NCBI GenBank assembly: GCA_965140555.1
Contig: OZ223259.1
Location: forward strand, 3,568,900 to 3,632,899
Direction: 5' to 3'
Source: UBA1351 sp965140555
Lineage (GTDB): Bacteria > Bacillota > Clostridia > Lachnospirales > Vallitaleaceae
DNA: 64,000 nucleotides
The translations under genes were made by a program, and so were the position numbers. Every line of letters starts with the position of its first letter. Positions within the stretch are counted from its first letter, which is position 1. A model generated the notes under the pieces. That model had not been told where the DNA came from and did not search any database. It saw only the letters and a list, made by a program, of their open reading frames with translations. This document shows, one piece after another, positions 18,306 through 27,293 of the stretch.

Positions 18306-19594
18306 GTCCTGAAACTATAGCGATTATTATATTATTAGGCAGCTTCTTTGTTATGGTCTTCTTAAGATTTCCTATTGCTTACGCAGTTGCACTGTCATCA
18401 TTATTAACACTGCTCTATCAAGGATTACCATTAACGACCATTGGTCAACAAATGGTTAAAGGAATCAGTTCCTTTAGTTTGATGGCAGTACCGTTCTTTA
18501 TTACCATGGGTGTACTTATGGGTTCCGGTGGTATTTCTGAGAAACTGATAGCATTAGCCAATGCCTGTGTCGGTTGGATGACCGGTGGTATGGCTATGGT
18601 TAATATTGTTGCCTCTTATTTCTTTGGTGGTATTTCCGGTTCAGCAGCTGCAGATACAGCATCCCTTGGAAGTATTTTGATTCCGATGATGGTAGATCAA
18701 GGGTATGATGATGACTTCTCAACAGCTGTTACCATTACATCCTCTTGTGAAGGATTGCTCGTTCCACCAAGCCACAACATGGTGATCTATGCCACAACAG
18801 CCGGTGGTATTTCAGTAGGGAGTCTATTCCTTGCCGGATATATGCCCGGTGCATTACTTGCAGTAACCCTTATGATTGGTTCTTATATTATATCCAAGCG
18901 TCGTAATTATCCTAAAGGTGCAGCTTTTAGTTTTATAAATTTGCTGAAGCAATTTGCAGTATCTTTTTGGGCATTGGCTGCTGTGCTTATTGTTGTGTTC
19001 GGTGTTGTCGGTGGTTATTTTACAGCAACAGAATCTGCGGCGATTGCAGTTATATATAGTTTGTTTGTCAGTGTATTTATCTACCGGGGTCTTGATTGGA
19101 AAGGTGTATGGCGTGTATTAGAAAACTGTGTCGATACACTAGCGATTGTTCTTATCTTGATCTCAACGTCAAGCGTTTTCGGTTTCTTGTTGACAAGACT
19201 TCATGTACCGGATTTAGCTGCTCAAGGAATTGTTCGATTGACAGACAATCCGATTCTATTGGCATTGTTATTGAACCTGATTCTTCTTGTATTAGGTTGT
19301 ATCATGGATATGGCGCCAATTATCTTGATTGCCACTCCGATTTTACTACCTATTGCTCAGTCTATTGGTATTTCACCGATTCAATTTGGTATTATGGTTA
19401 TCTTGAATGCAGGTATTGGCCTATTAACACCTCCTGTGGGAGCGGTATTGTTTATCGGTTCAGCAGTAGGTAAGGTACCCATGGAGCGTGTTGTAAAGGC
19501 TACGTTGCCGTTCTATGTTTGTATGGTGATTACCCTTATGTTAGTAACCTTTATCCCTCAAGTGAGTCTTTGGTTGCCCTCAGTGTTTAGATAA
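18302..19594 (+). CDS. dctM: TRAP transporter large membrane subunit, DctM family
   Basis: 430 residues with about 12 membrane spans. Family marks are MKGVPFF-like VPFFITMGVLMGSGG, FFGGISGSAAADTASLGSILIPMM, the VTITSSCEGLLVPPSHNMVIYA hairpin and the PIQFGIMVILNAGIGLLTPPVG region near the C-terminus. It forms the transport channel that takes substrate from DctP using the sodium gradient. It overlaps dctQ by four bases and the following YcxB-like gene by one base, so all are in one message. Confidence 0.93.
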   Translation: MSPETIAIIILLGSFFVMVFLRFPIAYAVALSSLLTLLYQGLPLTTIGQQMVKGISSFSLMAVPFFITMGVLMGSGGISEKLIALANACVGWMTGGMAMVNIVASYFFGGISGSAAADTASLGSILIPMMVDQGYDDDFSTAVTITSSCEGLLVPPSHNMVIYATTAGGISVGSLFLAGYMPGALLAVTLMIGSYIISKRRNYPKGAAFSFINLLKQFAVSFWALAAVLIVVFGVVGGYFTATESAAIAVIYSLFVSVFIYRGLDWKGVWRVLENCVDTLAIVLILISTSSVFGFLLTRLHVPDLAAQGIVRLTDNPILLALLLNLILLVLGCIMDMAPIILIATPILLPIAQSIGISPIQFGIMVILNAGIGLLTPPVGAVLFIGSAVGKVPMERVVKATLPFYVCMVITLMLVTFIPQVSLWLPSVFR

Positions 19595-20064
19595 TGACTT
19601 ATACGTTTAGATATCAAACACGTGCTTTTGATTTATGGAAATTATCTATGTATGGAATATACAGCTCGTTGCCGGGACTGGTTAATGCGATTTTTACCGC
19701 AGCCATGATTGCGTTAACTGTCCGTTTTTGGTCAGAAGTGGGAATTCTATATCGACTGTTTATTTTATTTGGATTGTCCATATTCACCATTATTCAACCG
19801 ATGGTTGTCTATGCTAAAGCAACCCGCCAAGTGAGCAATATTCCGGATGAAGTAGAGATGCATGTTACAAAGTTAGGGATGGATATAGAGACTGGAAATA
19901 AAATGTCGCACCTAACGTGGAAACAAATAAAAGGCATTGTAAAAAAACCCGGAATGCTTGTGATAATCGCAGAAGGCGGGCATGGATTTATTCTTACCGA
20001 TGCCACCCTTGGTGATGAAAAAGATGCGTTTTATAAAGATGTAATGTCCTATATAAAAGGATAA
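19594..20064 (+). CDS. YcxB-like small membrane protein
   Basis: 156 residues. Two membrane helices near the N-terminus (about 25-45 and 50-72) are followed by a cytoplasmic domain with DVEM-like VEMHVTKLGMDIETGNKMSHLTWKQIKGIVKKPGMLVI, the pattern of YcxB-like C-terminal domains. The function of that family is unknown. The start ATG shares a base with the dctM stop, so it belongs to the TRAP operon. It may adjust or stabilise the transporter, but nothing in the sequence proves this. Confidence 0.65.
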   Translation: MTYTFRYQTRAFDLWKLSMYGIYSSLPGLVNAIFTAAMIALTVRFWSEVGILYRLFILFGLSIFTIIQPMVVYAKATRQVSNIPDEVEMHVTKLGMDIETGNKMSHLTWKQIKGIVKKPGMLVIIAEGGHGFILTDATLGDEKDAFYKDVMSYIKG

Positions 20065-20068
20065 GACG

Positions 20069-20100
20069 AACAAAGAAGAAGCCTAGGCTTCTTCTTTGTT
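20069..20100 (+). terminator. Terminator of the TRAP operon
   Basis: AACAAAGAAGAAGCC (20069-20083) and GGCTTCTTCTTTGTT (20086-20100) are perfectly complementary; T-rich sequence follows. Confidence 0.85.
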
Positions 20101-20181
20101 TATTATTGGAATTAGTACTTTCCATTCAGAAGTTGTTGTGGCATAATAGTTAGTCTAGAATGACTGACAGGAGGAAACACC

Positions 20182-21072
20182 ATGTATTTAAAGAAATCGT
20201 TTCAAAGGATAGGTATGCTGGTAACATTAAGCTTGTTTTTTGTAGCTTGTTCAGGAGAGCCCGTAAGTAATAGTCCAACAGAGGATTTAACCGGTCGCGT
20301 AAATTCCGCGGTACCAAGCCAGAATGAAGAGTCCTCGTGGTTGACCGACACGATTCATGCACTAGGTTATGAGACAAATCCCGTCCTCGAAGTTGATGGA
20401 GGTGATTTGAGTGGGGAGAGAGAGAATAATGTAGCCGTTAATGTCGGTTTTGGAGATCGTGAGTATTGGGCTTTTACCAATGATTATGGTCAGTTAGTTG
20501 CGGTAGTGGCCGAATATGTTGTTCTGCAAAATGAAGAGACCGAAGATGTTCTTGAGAGTGGACGCTATTATCATGATGAAGCAAAGGTTCCGGGAACAGA
20601 AGCTAAAGATTTGGATGAGGGACATGTTATAGCGGACTCATTAGGCGGGGTCTCCAATGCCTATAATATTACACCCCAAGATAGTGTGTTGAATCGACAC
20701 GGGGATCAAGCGTATATGGAGGAGGTTATACGAAAGGCAGGAGGTTGCAAGTATTTTATAGCAACGATTAGCTATCCGAATAACCAAACTCAGATACCAA
20801 GTTCTTATTCCTATGAATATACAGTTAACGGGAATGCAGTTGTGGATACTTTTCCAAACAAAGACCCTGAAGAAAAGAAGGAAGATGGGGATGCTAGTGA
20901 GGAAATGCTTGGAGATGAAACAGCTCTTGTTAATGCGATTGATACCAATAATAATGGTATTATTACAATTAAAGAGGCTGAAGCTGCCGGATACTCTATG
21001 CCGATTACATCCGAACATTGGTTATATTCTTATATGCGGGATAGTAATCAGGATGGCATTATTGGACAATAA
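20182..21072 (+). CDS. Extracellular nuclease-domain lipoprotein with C-terminal EF-hand-like calcium loops
   Basis: 296 residues. A lipoprotein signal ends at FFVACSGE (Cys about residue 23). A central DNA/RNA non-specific endonuclease domain (about 75-215) has DEGHVIADSLGGVSNAYNITPQ and NRHGDQAYMEEVIRKA. DEGH matches the D-x-G-H catalytic motif of the EndA/NucA-like group (Endonuclease_NS_2 type). The C-terminal 60 residues hold two EF-hand-like loops, DTNNNGIITIKEAE and DSNQDGIIGQ, so calcium binding is likely. GACAGGAGG precedes the ATG. It could degrade extracellular DNA for nutrients or take part in DNA uptake. It stands alone between two terminator-like regions. Confidence 0.75.
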   Translation: MYLKKSFQRIGMLVTLSLFFVACSGEPVSNSPTEDLTGRVNSAVPSQNEESSWLTDTIHALGYETNPVLEVDGGDLSGERENNVAVNVGFGDREYWAFTNDYGQLVAVVAEYVVLQNEETEDVLESGRYYHDEAKVPGTEAKDLDEGHVIADSLGGVSNAYNITPQDSVLNRHGDQAYMEEVIRKAGGCKYFIATISYPNNQTQIPSSYSYEYTVNGNAVVDTFPNKDPEEKKEDGDASEEMLGDETALVNAIDTNNNGIITIKEAEAAGYSMPITSEHWLYSYMRDSNQDGIIGQ

Positions 21073-21133
21073 GAGGTGTTAACATGGGCACTGTAACATT
21101 AGGATAGTAGATTGAAAGTTGAGGATGAAATAA

Positions 21134-21832
21134 ATGTGTAAAATATATTGGGCTGCTGATTCAACGGTTAAAGAGAATAATTATACGACGTTTCCACAAA
21201 CAGGTATCGGACAAGGGTTACGACTATATTTGAAACAAGATATAAGCATATGTAATCATGCTGAAAATGGGCGAAGTACGAAGAGTTTTATAGACGAATT
21301 AAGATTGGCAGCAATCGAAAAGGATATCCGAGAAGGAGACTTTCTCTTTATTCAATTTGGGCATAACGATGAAAAACGTGAAGATCCCAATCGCTTTACA
21401 GAGGCTTTCGGTGAATATCAAGAAAATTTGGAGCGGTTTGTCAATGCAGCACGAAATCGTAAGGCATATCCGGTTTTTATTACACCTTTGACACGACGTT
21501 TGTTCGCAGACGATAATCATTTGAAAGATGCCATTCATGAATCCTATCCGGAAGCAATGTCACAAGTGGCAAAACGTTTGGATGTGCCTCTTATTGACCT
21601 GTATACGATGAGTCGCGAGCTTATTGAGTCGATTGGTCAAGAGAAGAGTAAAAGTTATTTTATGAATTTAAAACCGGGGGATTATAAGAATTATCCGGAT
21701 GGATTGGAAGATAATACACATTTACAGTATGATGGAGCCGTTGCATTTGCAGGTTTAGTAGCTCAAGGACTTAAGAGGCTTGGTGGAATTTATGGTAATC
21801 TGTTGTTAGATCCTGAAAATTTGGATGATTAA
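21134..21832 (+). CDS. SGNH/GDSL hydrolase, rhamnogalacturonan acetylesterase-like (CE12)
   Basis: 232 residues. The nucleophile block is IYWAADSTVKENNYTTFPQTGIG, with Ser in ADST as in RGAE enzymes (GDS-T type). Further blocks are NHAENGRSTKSFIDELR (Gly/Asn block), FLFIQFGHNDEKRED (block III, GHND) and the final DNTHLQYDGAVAFAGLVA with the catalytic D-x-x-H. It would remove acetyl groups from rhamnogalacturonan so that lyases and hydrolases can act. No signal peptide is seen, so it probably works on imported oligosaccharides. The downstream pectinase genes GH28 and GH105 support this role. Confidence 0.85.
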   Translation: MCKIYWAADSTVKENNYTTFPQTGIGQGLRLYLKQDISICNHAENGRSTKSFIDELRLAAIEKDIREGDFLFIQFGHNDEKREDPNRFTEAFGEYQENLERFVNAARNRKAYPVFITPLTRRLFADDNHLKDAIHESYPEAMSQVAKRLDVPLIDLYTMSRELIESIGQEKSKSYFMNLKPGDYKNYPDGLEDNTHLQYDGAVAFAGLVAQGLKRLGGIYGNLLLDPENLDD

Positions 21833-21902
21833 ATGAGAATATAAAAAGGAAAAGGAAGTGTTGTGGCGAGGCCTATTGCATGACCATATCCTGTTTTAAC
21901 AT

Positions 21903-21951
21903 AACTCTCGGTTTCCGATGCCCTACAGGTAAGGGTTGGAAATCGGGAGTT
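21903..21951 (+). other. Long stem-loop between the acetylesterase and GH28 genes
   Basis: AACTCTCGGTTTCC (21903-21916) pairs with GGAAATCGGGAGTT (21938-21951), with two G-U pairs. CCCT/AGGG can pair inside the loop. The T-run after it is weak. It may end the esterase transcript or be a structured leader element. Confidence 0.5.
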
Positions 21952-21983
21952 ACTTTATTATGAGAAAAAATAGGTGTTTATAG

Positions 21984-22054
21984 CAATATTGTATCGTTAT
22001 AGGGGGTTATTGGCAATATGAGTATTGATATTGTCCTATATAACTTGTTATAAT
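21984..22054 (+). promoter_or_regulatory. GH28 promoter with CAATAT/ATATTG elements
   Basis: TTGATA (22025-22030), 18 bases, TATAAT (22049-22054). The palindrome CAATATTG occurs at 21984-21991, and its half sites recur as CAATAT (22014-22019) and ATATTG (22028-22033, overlapping the -35). This suggests a regulator site over and upstream of the promoter. Confidence 0.55.
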
Positions 22055-22089
22055 GGTGACAATTACGAGAAAGTGAAGGTATAAACCCT

Positions 22090-23667
22090 ATGAAGTTCAA
22101 AAGTGTTGCAAAGAGTTCAAGAAGTTTGACCATAGAGATGATAAATGATGATATCTATTACAGTGCACAATCCTATGACGTGCTCGTGAATGGAGAAATA
22201 CTTTATGAACAACAACGTACCAATGTTATCAGCATCTATGATTTATTGCCGGATACCGAATATACAATTGCTGTTGTCACCAATGATTCTCATGAAAAAA
22301 CGAAGGTAGAGGAAGCTGTTATTCGGACATTGTATGAAAGCGTTTGTTTGTATGTGACGAAATTCGGAGCTGTGGGAGATGGTGTTCATGATGATTCACA
22401 GGCCCTTCAAGCAGCTATTTATTCCTGTCCTAAAGATGGAACCGTTTATATTCCGAAGGGCATCTATTACACAAAGCCATTATTTTTGAAGGATGATATA
22501 ACCATTTATCTTGAAAAGGATGCTGTTGTGTTAGGACATACAGATCGTCATTTATACCCTATATTGCCGGGGTACACCGTAACAACAGATGAGAAGGACG
22601 AATATTACTTAGGCACATGGGAAGGAAACCCCCTAGATTCATATGCGAGTTTAATTACCGGAATTCATGTGAATAATGTATCCTTTGTAGGACAAGGGAC
22701 CATTAACGGAAATGCAGATCATAGTGATTGGTGGGAGAATCCTAAGACCAAAAGAGGTGCATGGCGACCTCGGACAATCTTCTTGAATCAATGTGAAAAT
22801 ATTTTATTCCAAGGTGTGACGGTTACAAATTCACCGTCATGGACCATCCATCCGTATTTCTCAAGAAATCTATCGTTCATTGATATGTCTGTTAAAAATG
22901 ATAAACATTCACCCAATACAGATGGACTTGACCCGGAATCCTGTTCGAATGTACGTATTATTGGCGTTAATTTTTCTGTGGGAGATGATTGTATTGCTAT
23001 AAAGGCAGGTAAGCTATACATGGGACGACGCCTCAAGCAGCCTTCCCAACAATTTAGCATTCGTAACTGTCGCATGCGCCACGGACATGGTGCGGTTGTT
23101 TTAGGCTCTGAGATGTCAGGAGGTATACGTGAGATTGAAGTTTCTCAATGTATTTTTGAAGAAACAGATCGCGGTCTACGTATAAAGACGCGACGGGGGC
23201 GAGGTGAAGATGCTATTATTGACAGCATTACCTTTGAGAAAATTTATATGAAGGATGTATTAACGCCTTTTGTCATTAATATGTTTTACTTTTGTGATCC
23301 GGACGGAAAGACAAACTATGTATGGACGAAAGAGAAATTGCCTGTCGATGAATGGACGCCATATCTAGGACACTTTACATTTACCGATATTCAATGTGTG
23401 AATGCAGAAGTAGCCGGAGCCTATTTTTATGGTCTCCCGGAACAACCGATTGCAGGAATTTTGATGAATAATGTTTCTATTGATTATAAAGAAGAGGCCG
23501 TGGCAGGTCGACCGGCCATGATGAGTTTTGCAGATCCTGTAAAAAAAGCCGGTATCGTAGCTGAATATGTGAACTATCTTGAAATGCATAACGTTGTATT
23601 AAATGGGTATGAAGGAGAACGCCTTACGTTGAATGGTGTAGGAGAAGTAAAGGACCTTAAACAATAG
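22090..23667 (+). CDS. GH28 polygalacturonase-like glycoside hydrolase
   Basis: 525 residues. Residues about 1-85 look like a fibronectin-III-type beta domain (YDLLPDTEYTIAVVTND). The right-handed beta-helix starts with VTKFGAVGDGVHDDSQALQAAI. GH28 catalytic residues are present: NTDGLDPESC, VGDDCIAIKAG (the double Asp), HGHGAVVLGSEMSGG (catalytic His) and LRIKTRRGRG (Arg-Lys). It would hydrolyse galacturonic acid bonds in homogalacturonan or rhamnogalacturonan. There is no signal peptide, so it likely acts in the cytoplasm on oligomers, as many exo-acting members do. GH105 follows 44 bases later in the same operon. Confidence 0.9.
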   Translation: MKFKSVAKSSRSLTIEMINDDIYYSAQSYDVLVNGEILYEQQRTNVISIYDLLPDTEYTIAVVTNDSHEKTKVEEAVIRTLYESVCLYVTKFGAVGDGVHDDSQALQAAIYSCPKDGTVYIPKGIYYTKPLFLKDDITIYLEKDAVVLGHTDRHLYPILPGYTVTTDEKDEYYLGTWEGNPLDSYASLITGIHVNNVSFVGQGTINGNADHSDWWENPKTKRGAWRPRTIFLNQCENILFQGVTVTNSPSWTIHPYFSRNLSFIDMSVKNDKHSPNTDGLDPESCSNVRIIGVNFSVGDDCIAIKAGKLYMGRRLKQPSQQFSIRNCRMRHGHGAVVLGSEMSGGIREIEVSQCIFEETDRGLRIKTRRGRGEDAIIDSITFEKIYMKDVLTPFVINMFYFCDPDGKTNYVWTKEKLPVDEWTPYLGHFTFTDIQCVNAEVAGAYFYGLPEQPIAGILMNNVSIDYKEEAVAGRPAMMSFADPVKKAGIVAEYVNYLEMHNVVLNGYEGERLTLNGVGEVKDLKQ

Positions 23668-23711
23668 AGATAGGGAAATAACGTATCGAGTTCGTAGAAA
23701 AGAGGTTAAAG

Positions 23712-24851
23712 ATGAATCAAGGCATGATGACAACAATCAGAACCTATATGGATCAACTATTAAATGATTCGACAGCAGAAGCTCCCGCATGGAATATGGA
23801 AAAAATTCTCAGTGGTTCTAAGAATAAATGGAATTATATTGATGGCTGTATGATTAAGGCGACATTGGACCTATATGATATTACCGGTGAAAAAAGGTAC
23901 TTGACATTTGCAGATGAATTTATTGATTATTATGTGAATGAAGACGGGAGTATCAAAACATTTAAAGTAGAAGACTATAATATTGATAATATAAACGAAG
24001 GAAAAGTCTTATTCGATTTGTATGACTTGACAGGAAAAGAAAAATACAGAAGGGCTATTGATACGATTTACAATCAATTAAAGACCCATCCAAGAACGGA
24101 GTCCGGTAATTTTTGGCATAAAGATATCTATCCTTATCAAATATGGCTAGATGGTCTATATATGGCACAGCCCTTTTATATGGCTTATGAGACAACATTC
24201 AATAATATGGAACATTACAAGGATATCTTTACTCAATTTATAGAAGTTGAGAAGCATATGAAGGATGAAAAAACAGGCTTGTATTACCATGCCTATGATA
24301 CGTCAAAATCTATTTTTTGGTGTGATAAGGAAACAGGATTATCGAAGAACTTCTGGGGACGTGCAATGGGATGGTTTGTTATGGCAATTATTGATGTCGT
24401 TGAACAGATGGATAACCAGTTGTTTTATGAGTATCGATATTTACAAAACATGTTCAAAGATGCTATTGACGCACTAATTCGTGTTCAAAGTGAATCCGGC
24501 ATGTGGTACCAAGTACTTGATCGAGCAGATGTGGAAGGTAATTATCTTGAGACGAGTGCCAGTGCAATTATTGCCTATGCAATATTAAAAGGGGTACGTC
24601 TTGAGGCATTACCAAAACGGTATAAAGCTTATGGCATTAAAGCCTTTGATGATATCTGTGATCGCTACTTAGAAGAAGAAGACGGTAAATTGAAGCTTGG
24701 TGGTATCTGTCTGGTGGCAGGACTTGGTGGTAAAAACATGCGTGATGGGACTGTTGAGTATTATTTATCAGAACCTATTGTAGAAAGCGAAGCTAAAGGT
24801 GTTGCACCTTTTCTCATGTGCTATACGGAAATTATGCGTAAGAATCAATAA
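23712..24851 (+). CDS. GH105 unsaturated rhamnogalacturonyl hydrolase (YteR/YesR-like)
   Basis: 379 residues, the usual length. The (alpha/alpha)6 barrel shows MIKATLDLYDITGEKRYL, IWLDGLYMAQPFYM with the catalytic-type Asp, LSKNFWGRAMGWFVMAI and YLETSASAIIAYAILKGV. GH105 enzymes hydrate the 4,5-double bond of unsaturated uronic acids left by pectin or rhamnogalacturonan lyases, releasing the end sugar. There is no signal peptide. AGAGG lies before the ATG. It is in an operon with GH28 and ends at a strong bidirectional terminator. Confidence 0.92.
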   Translation: MNQGMMTTIRTYMDQLLNDSTAEAPAWNMEKILSGSKNKWNYIDGCMIKATLDLYDITGEKRYLTFADEFIDYYVNEDGSIKTFKVEDYNIDNINEGKVLFDLYDLTGKEKYRRAIDTIYNQLKTHPRTESGNFWHKDIYPYQIWLDGLYMAQPFYMAYETTFNNMEHYKDIFTQFIEVEKHMKDEKTGLYYHAYDTSKSIFWCDKETGLSKNFWGRAMGWFVMAIIDVVEQMDNQLFYEYRYLQNMFKDAIDALIRVQSESGMWYQVLDRADVEGNYLETSASAIIAYAILKGVRLEALPKRYKAYGIKAFDDICDRYLEEEDGKLKLGGICLVAGLGGKNMRDGTVEYYLSEPIVESEAKGVAPFLMCYTEIMRKNQ

Positions 24852-24853
24852 AG

Positions 24854-24896
24854 AAAAGCCCTTTTAGACAATAATCTCAGGTCTAAAAGGGCTTTT
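24854..24896 (+). terminator. Bidirectional terminator between GH105 and DUF4870 genes
   Basis: AAAAGCCCTTTTAGAC (24854-24869) pairs perfectly with GTCTAAAAGGGCTTTT (24881-24896). A and T runs on the two sides allow use from both strands. Confidence 0.9.
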
Positions 24897-24942
24897 CCAT
24901 GTAAAGCGCGACAACGTCGCTTGTATGTTTGCATTGGTACGA

Positions 24943-25281
24943 TTAGTTGATAATCGTTGTATTACCGATAATTGGTAATGGTTCGGTTTTTCCTTGAGCG
25001 GCACGAATAACGCCAATTAAGAAAAAGATAAAAGTAGCAAGACCAAGAATAGGGGCTATAATCCAACCGATAATCGGAATCCAACCGATGATGATTGTTA
25101 TAGCATAAGCAATAAATAAGAGACATCCTTGATTGACATGGAAACGAACAAAAGGCGAATCTTTTGCACCGTCTATAAGCAAGGGGATAAAGAATAAAAT
25201 ATATGCAATTATGGCATAACCTTTATACTTTTCCACATCCTGATTACTACCACCTTGATTATTATAATTTGGGTCTGACAT
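24943..25281 (-). CDS. DUF4870 domain-containing membrane protein
   Basis: 112 residues. After a short polar, Asn/Gln-rich N-terminus, three hydrophobic segments follow: YAIIAYILFFIPLLI, the region after VRFHVNQGCLLFIAYAI, and a glycine/proline-rich IIGWIPIIGWIIAPILGL helix pair. VRFHVNQG is the hallmark of DUF4870 (Tic20-like) proteins, whose function is unknown. AGGAGGGA-like sequence (reverse strand, just above 25281) provides ribosome binding. It is a single-gene unit facing the GH105 gene tail to tail. Confidence 0.85.
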   Translation of the reverse strand: MSDPNYNNQGGSNQDVEKYKGYAIIAYILFFIPLLIDGAKDSPFVRFHVNQGCLLFIAYAITIIIGWIPIIGWIIAPILGLATFIFFLIGVIRAAQGKTEPLPIIGNTTIIN

Positions 25282-25381
25282 AGTAATTCCTCCATCCTTT
25301 TATAGCTTTATTTAATAAATCTAATTATATAATAACAAATATTATATAAAAATGCAAAACTATTTTAGTCCTATAGGATGT

Positions 25382-25415
25382 ATAGGCACTTATACCATAT
25401 TAGGAAAGTGCCTAT
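25382..25415 (-). terminator. Hairpin downstream of prfC
   Basis: ATAGGCACTT (25382-25391) and AAGTGCCTAT (25406-25415) form a perfect 10-bp stem just past the prfC stop on the minus strand. The T-tract is weak, so efficiency is uncertain. Confidence 0.55.
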
Positions 25416-25419
25416 CTGC

Positions 25420-27024
25420 TTATTCAAAAGAGCTGGAAGTTTCTTTTAAGATAAGACCGTCATTCTTTTCTAACGTTTGGCGTATAGACCATTCGTATTG
25501 GAAAAGAATAACCGGTTGATCTTTTTCGCTATATACAATTTGAGAATCCATTGTCCCTTTAAAGGTTTTCGCATTAAAGTTATCCATTTCAATCCAGCGT
25601 ACATATTTGAAAGGCAAGAGCTGTTTATTAATCTCGACGTTGTATTCATTATTCAAGCGATACTCTAAAACTTCAAACTGAAGCGCACCGACAACACCGA
25701 TAATAATCTCTTCTGAACCGGTAAAGGGACGTTTGAAGACTTGAATAGAGCCTTCTTCGGATAACTGTTGGATGCCCTTAAGGAATTGCTTGCGTTTTAA
25801 CGCATTCACTGTTGAAATACGCATAAAATGTTCCGGTGCAAATTGAGGGATATCAGCAAACATAAGTTCCGTAGAATCTTCAGAAAGGGTATCACCTATT
25901 TTATAAATCCCCGGATCGTGGATACCGATAATATCGCCGGAATAGGCTTCATCGACAATAGAGCGGTCATCGGCCATGAATTGTTGTGGCTGTGCAAGCT
26001 TAACCTTCCGTTTGTTTTGTACATGATTGACGCTCATACCTTTTTCAAAGCGGCCGGAGCAGATACGAAGAAAGGCGATACGGTCACGGTGAGCCGGATT
26101 CATATTGGCTTGTATTTTGAAAATAAAGCCACTGAATGTATTTCCCATAGGATCAACCACACCAAGGTTGCTTTTACGACCCATCGGATGTGTGGAGATA
26201 TCTAAGAAATCCTCAAGGAAAGGTTGGACCCCGAAGTTTGTCAAGGCACTGCCAAAGAACACAGGGGTTAAATCACCATTAAGTATTTTATCGATATCAA
26301 AAGGGTCACCGGCTTCATCTAGAAGTTCAATATCTTCTTGAAGTTGTTCATAGAGTGCAGGTCCTATAATAGATTGGATGGATGGATCATCAATACTTAG
26401 GACAGTATCTTTTGTTTTAGATTGGCCATGATTACCTTCGCCGAAAAGTTGAATGGTACCTTTTTGACGATCATAGATACCTTTAAAATCTTTACCCATG
26501 CCTATTGGCCAGTTCATTGGGCAAGAACGGATACCGAGAACGTTTTCCAAGTCCTCTAATAACTCATAGGGATCCATACCTTGACGGTCCAATTTGTTGA
26601 TAAATGTAAAGATAGGGATACTACGGAGTTTACATACTTGGAAGAGTTTCTTTGTTTGTGCTTCAACACCTTTGGCGCAGTCAATAACCATAACAGCGTT
26701 ATCCGCAGCAACAAGGGTACGATAAGTATCTTCACTAAAGTCCTGGTGACCGGGAGTATCAAGAATATTGATACAATGGTCATCATAGTTGAATTGTAGA
26801 ACAGAGGAGGTCACAGAGATTCCACGTTGCTTTTCGATTTCCATCCAGTCACTGACAGCATGTTTATTGGAACGACGGGATTTAACTGATCCTGCTTCCC
26901 GAATAGCGCCCCCATACAAGAGAAATTTTTCGGTTAATGTTGTTTTACCTGCATCGGGATGGGAGATGATCGCAAACGTTCGTCTTTTTTCTATTTGGTT
27001 TTTATAACGCATATTATCTGACAT
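25420..27024 (-). CDS. prfC: Peptide chain release factor 3
   Basis: 534 residues, the normal RF3 length. The translational GTPase domain has SHPDAGKTTLTEKFLLYGGAI (P-loop), EKQRGISVTSS (switch I), ILDTPGHQDFSEDTYRTL (switch II, DTPG) and FINKLDRQGMDP (NKLD). Domain 2 and the C-terminal RF3 domain follow (FKRPFTGSEEIIIGVVGALQFEVLEYRL). RF3 uses GTP to remove RF1/RF2 from the ribosome after peptide release. It is monocistronic on the minus strand. Confidence 0.97.
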   Translation of the reverse strand: MSDNMRYKNQIEKRRTFAIISHPDAGKTTLTEKFLLYGGAIREAGSVKSRRSNKHAVSDWMEIEKQRGISVTSSVLQFNYDDHCINILDTPGHQDFSEDTYRTLVAADNAVMVIDCAKGVEAQTKKLFQVCKLRSIPIFTFINKLDRQGMDPYELLEDLENVLGIRSCPMNWPIGMGKDFKGIYDRQKGTIQLFGEGNHGQSKTKDTVLSIDDPSIQSIIGPALYEQLQEDIELLDEAGDPFDIDKILNGDLTPVFFGSALTNFGVQPFLEDFLDISTHPMGRKSNLGVVDPMGNTFSGFIFKIQANMNPAHRDRIAFLRICSGRFEKGMSVNHVQNKRKVKLAQPQQFMADDRSIVDEAYSGDIIGIHDPGIYKIGDTLSEDSTELMFADIPQFAPEHFMRISTVNALKRKQFLKGIQQLSEEGSIQVFKRPFTGSEEIIIGVVGALQFEVLEYRLNNEYNVEINKQLLPFKYVRWIEMDNFNAKTFKGTMDSQIVYSEKDQPVILFQYEWSIRQTLEKNDGLILKETSSSFE

Positions 27025-27167
27025 AGTTTTATCCTTCTATAAATCATTTGATTTTTTTGCAAAGTCTACTATAGGTTATAATGAAATGCGTCATTTGTCA
27101 ATAGATGACAATTGTATGGAAGAAACCATAGGCAAGGAACACGATTCGCGATATAATAGAAATAATA

Positions 27168-27288
27168 TGATTAGGGCGTCAAAAGCAAGTTTCACTAAAT
27201 TCATAGACAATATATAGATTACGTAGAAGCATTCGTAACAATATATTGTATGCGAAAGTTCAACTATATGCTTTTGACACACTAATCA
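27168..27288 (+). repeat. 121-bp palindromic repeat, copy A
   Basis: Begins TGATTAGGGCGTCAAAAGC and ends in CTAATCA. The two halves are imperfect inverted repeats, so the whole can fold into one long hairpin. Copy B starts six bases later in the same orientation. The 449-bp gap between prfC and ade holds these two copies and little else apart from the ade promoter region. Confidence 0.85.
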
Positions 27289-27293
27289 CCGTA

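Noticed and set aside
20641..21018. A 125-residue minus-strand frame inside the nuclease gene
   Set aside because: It is antisense to conserved nuclease and EF-hand motifs and has no start signals.
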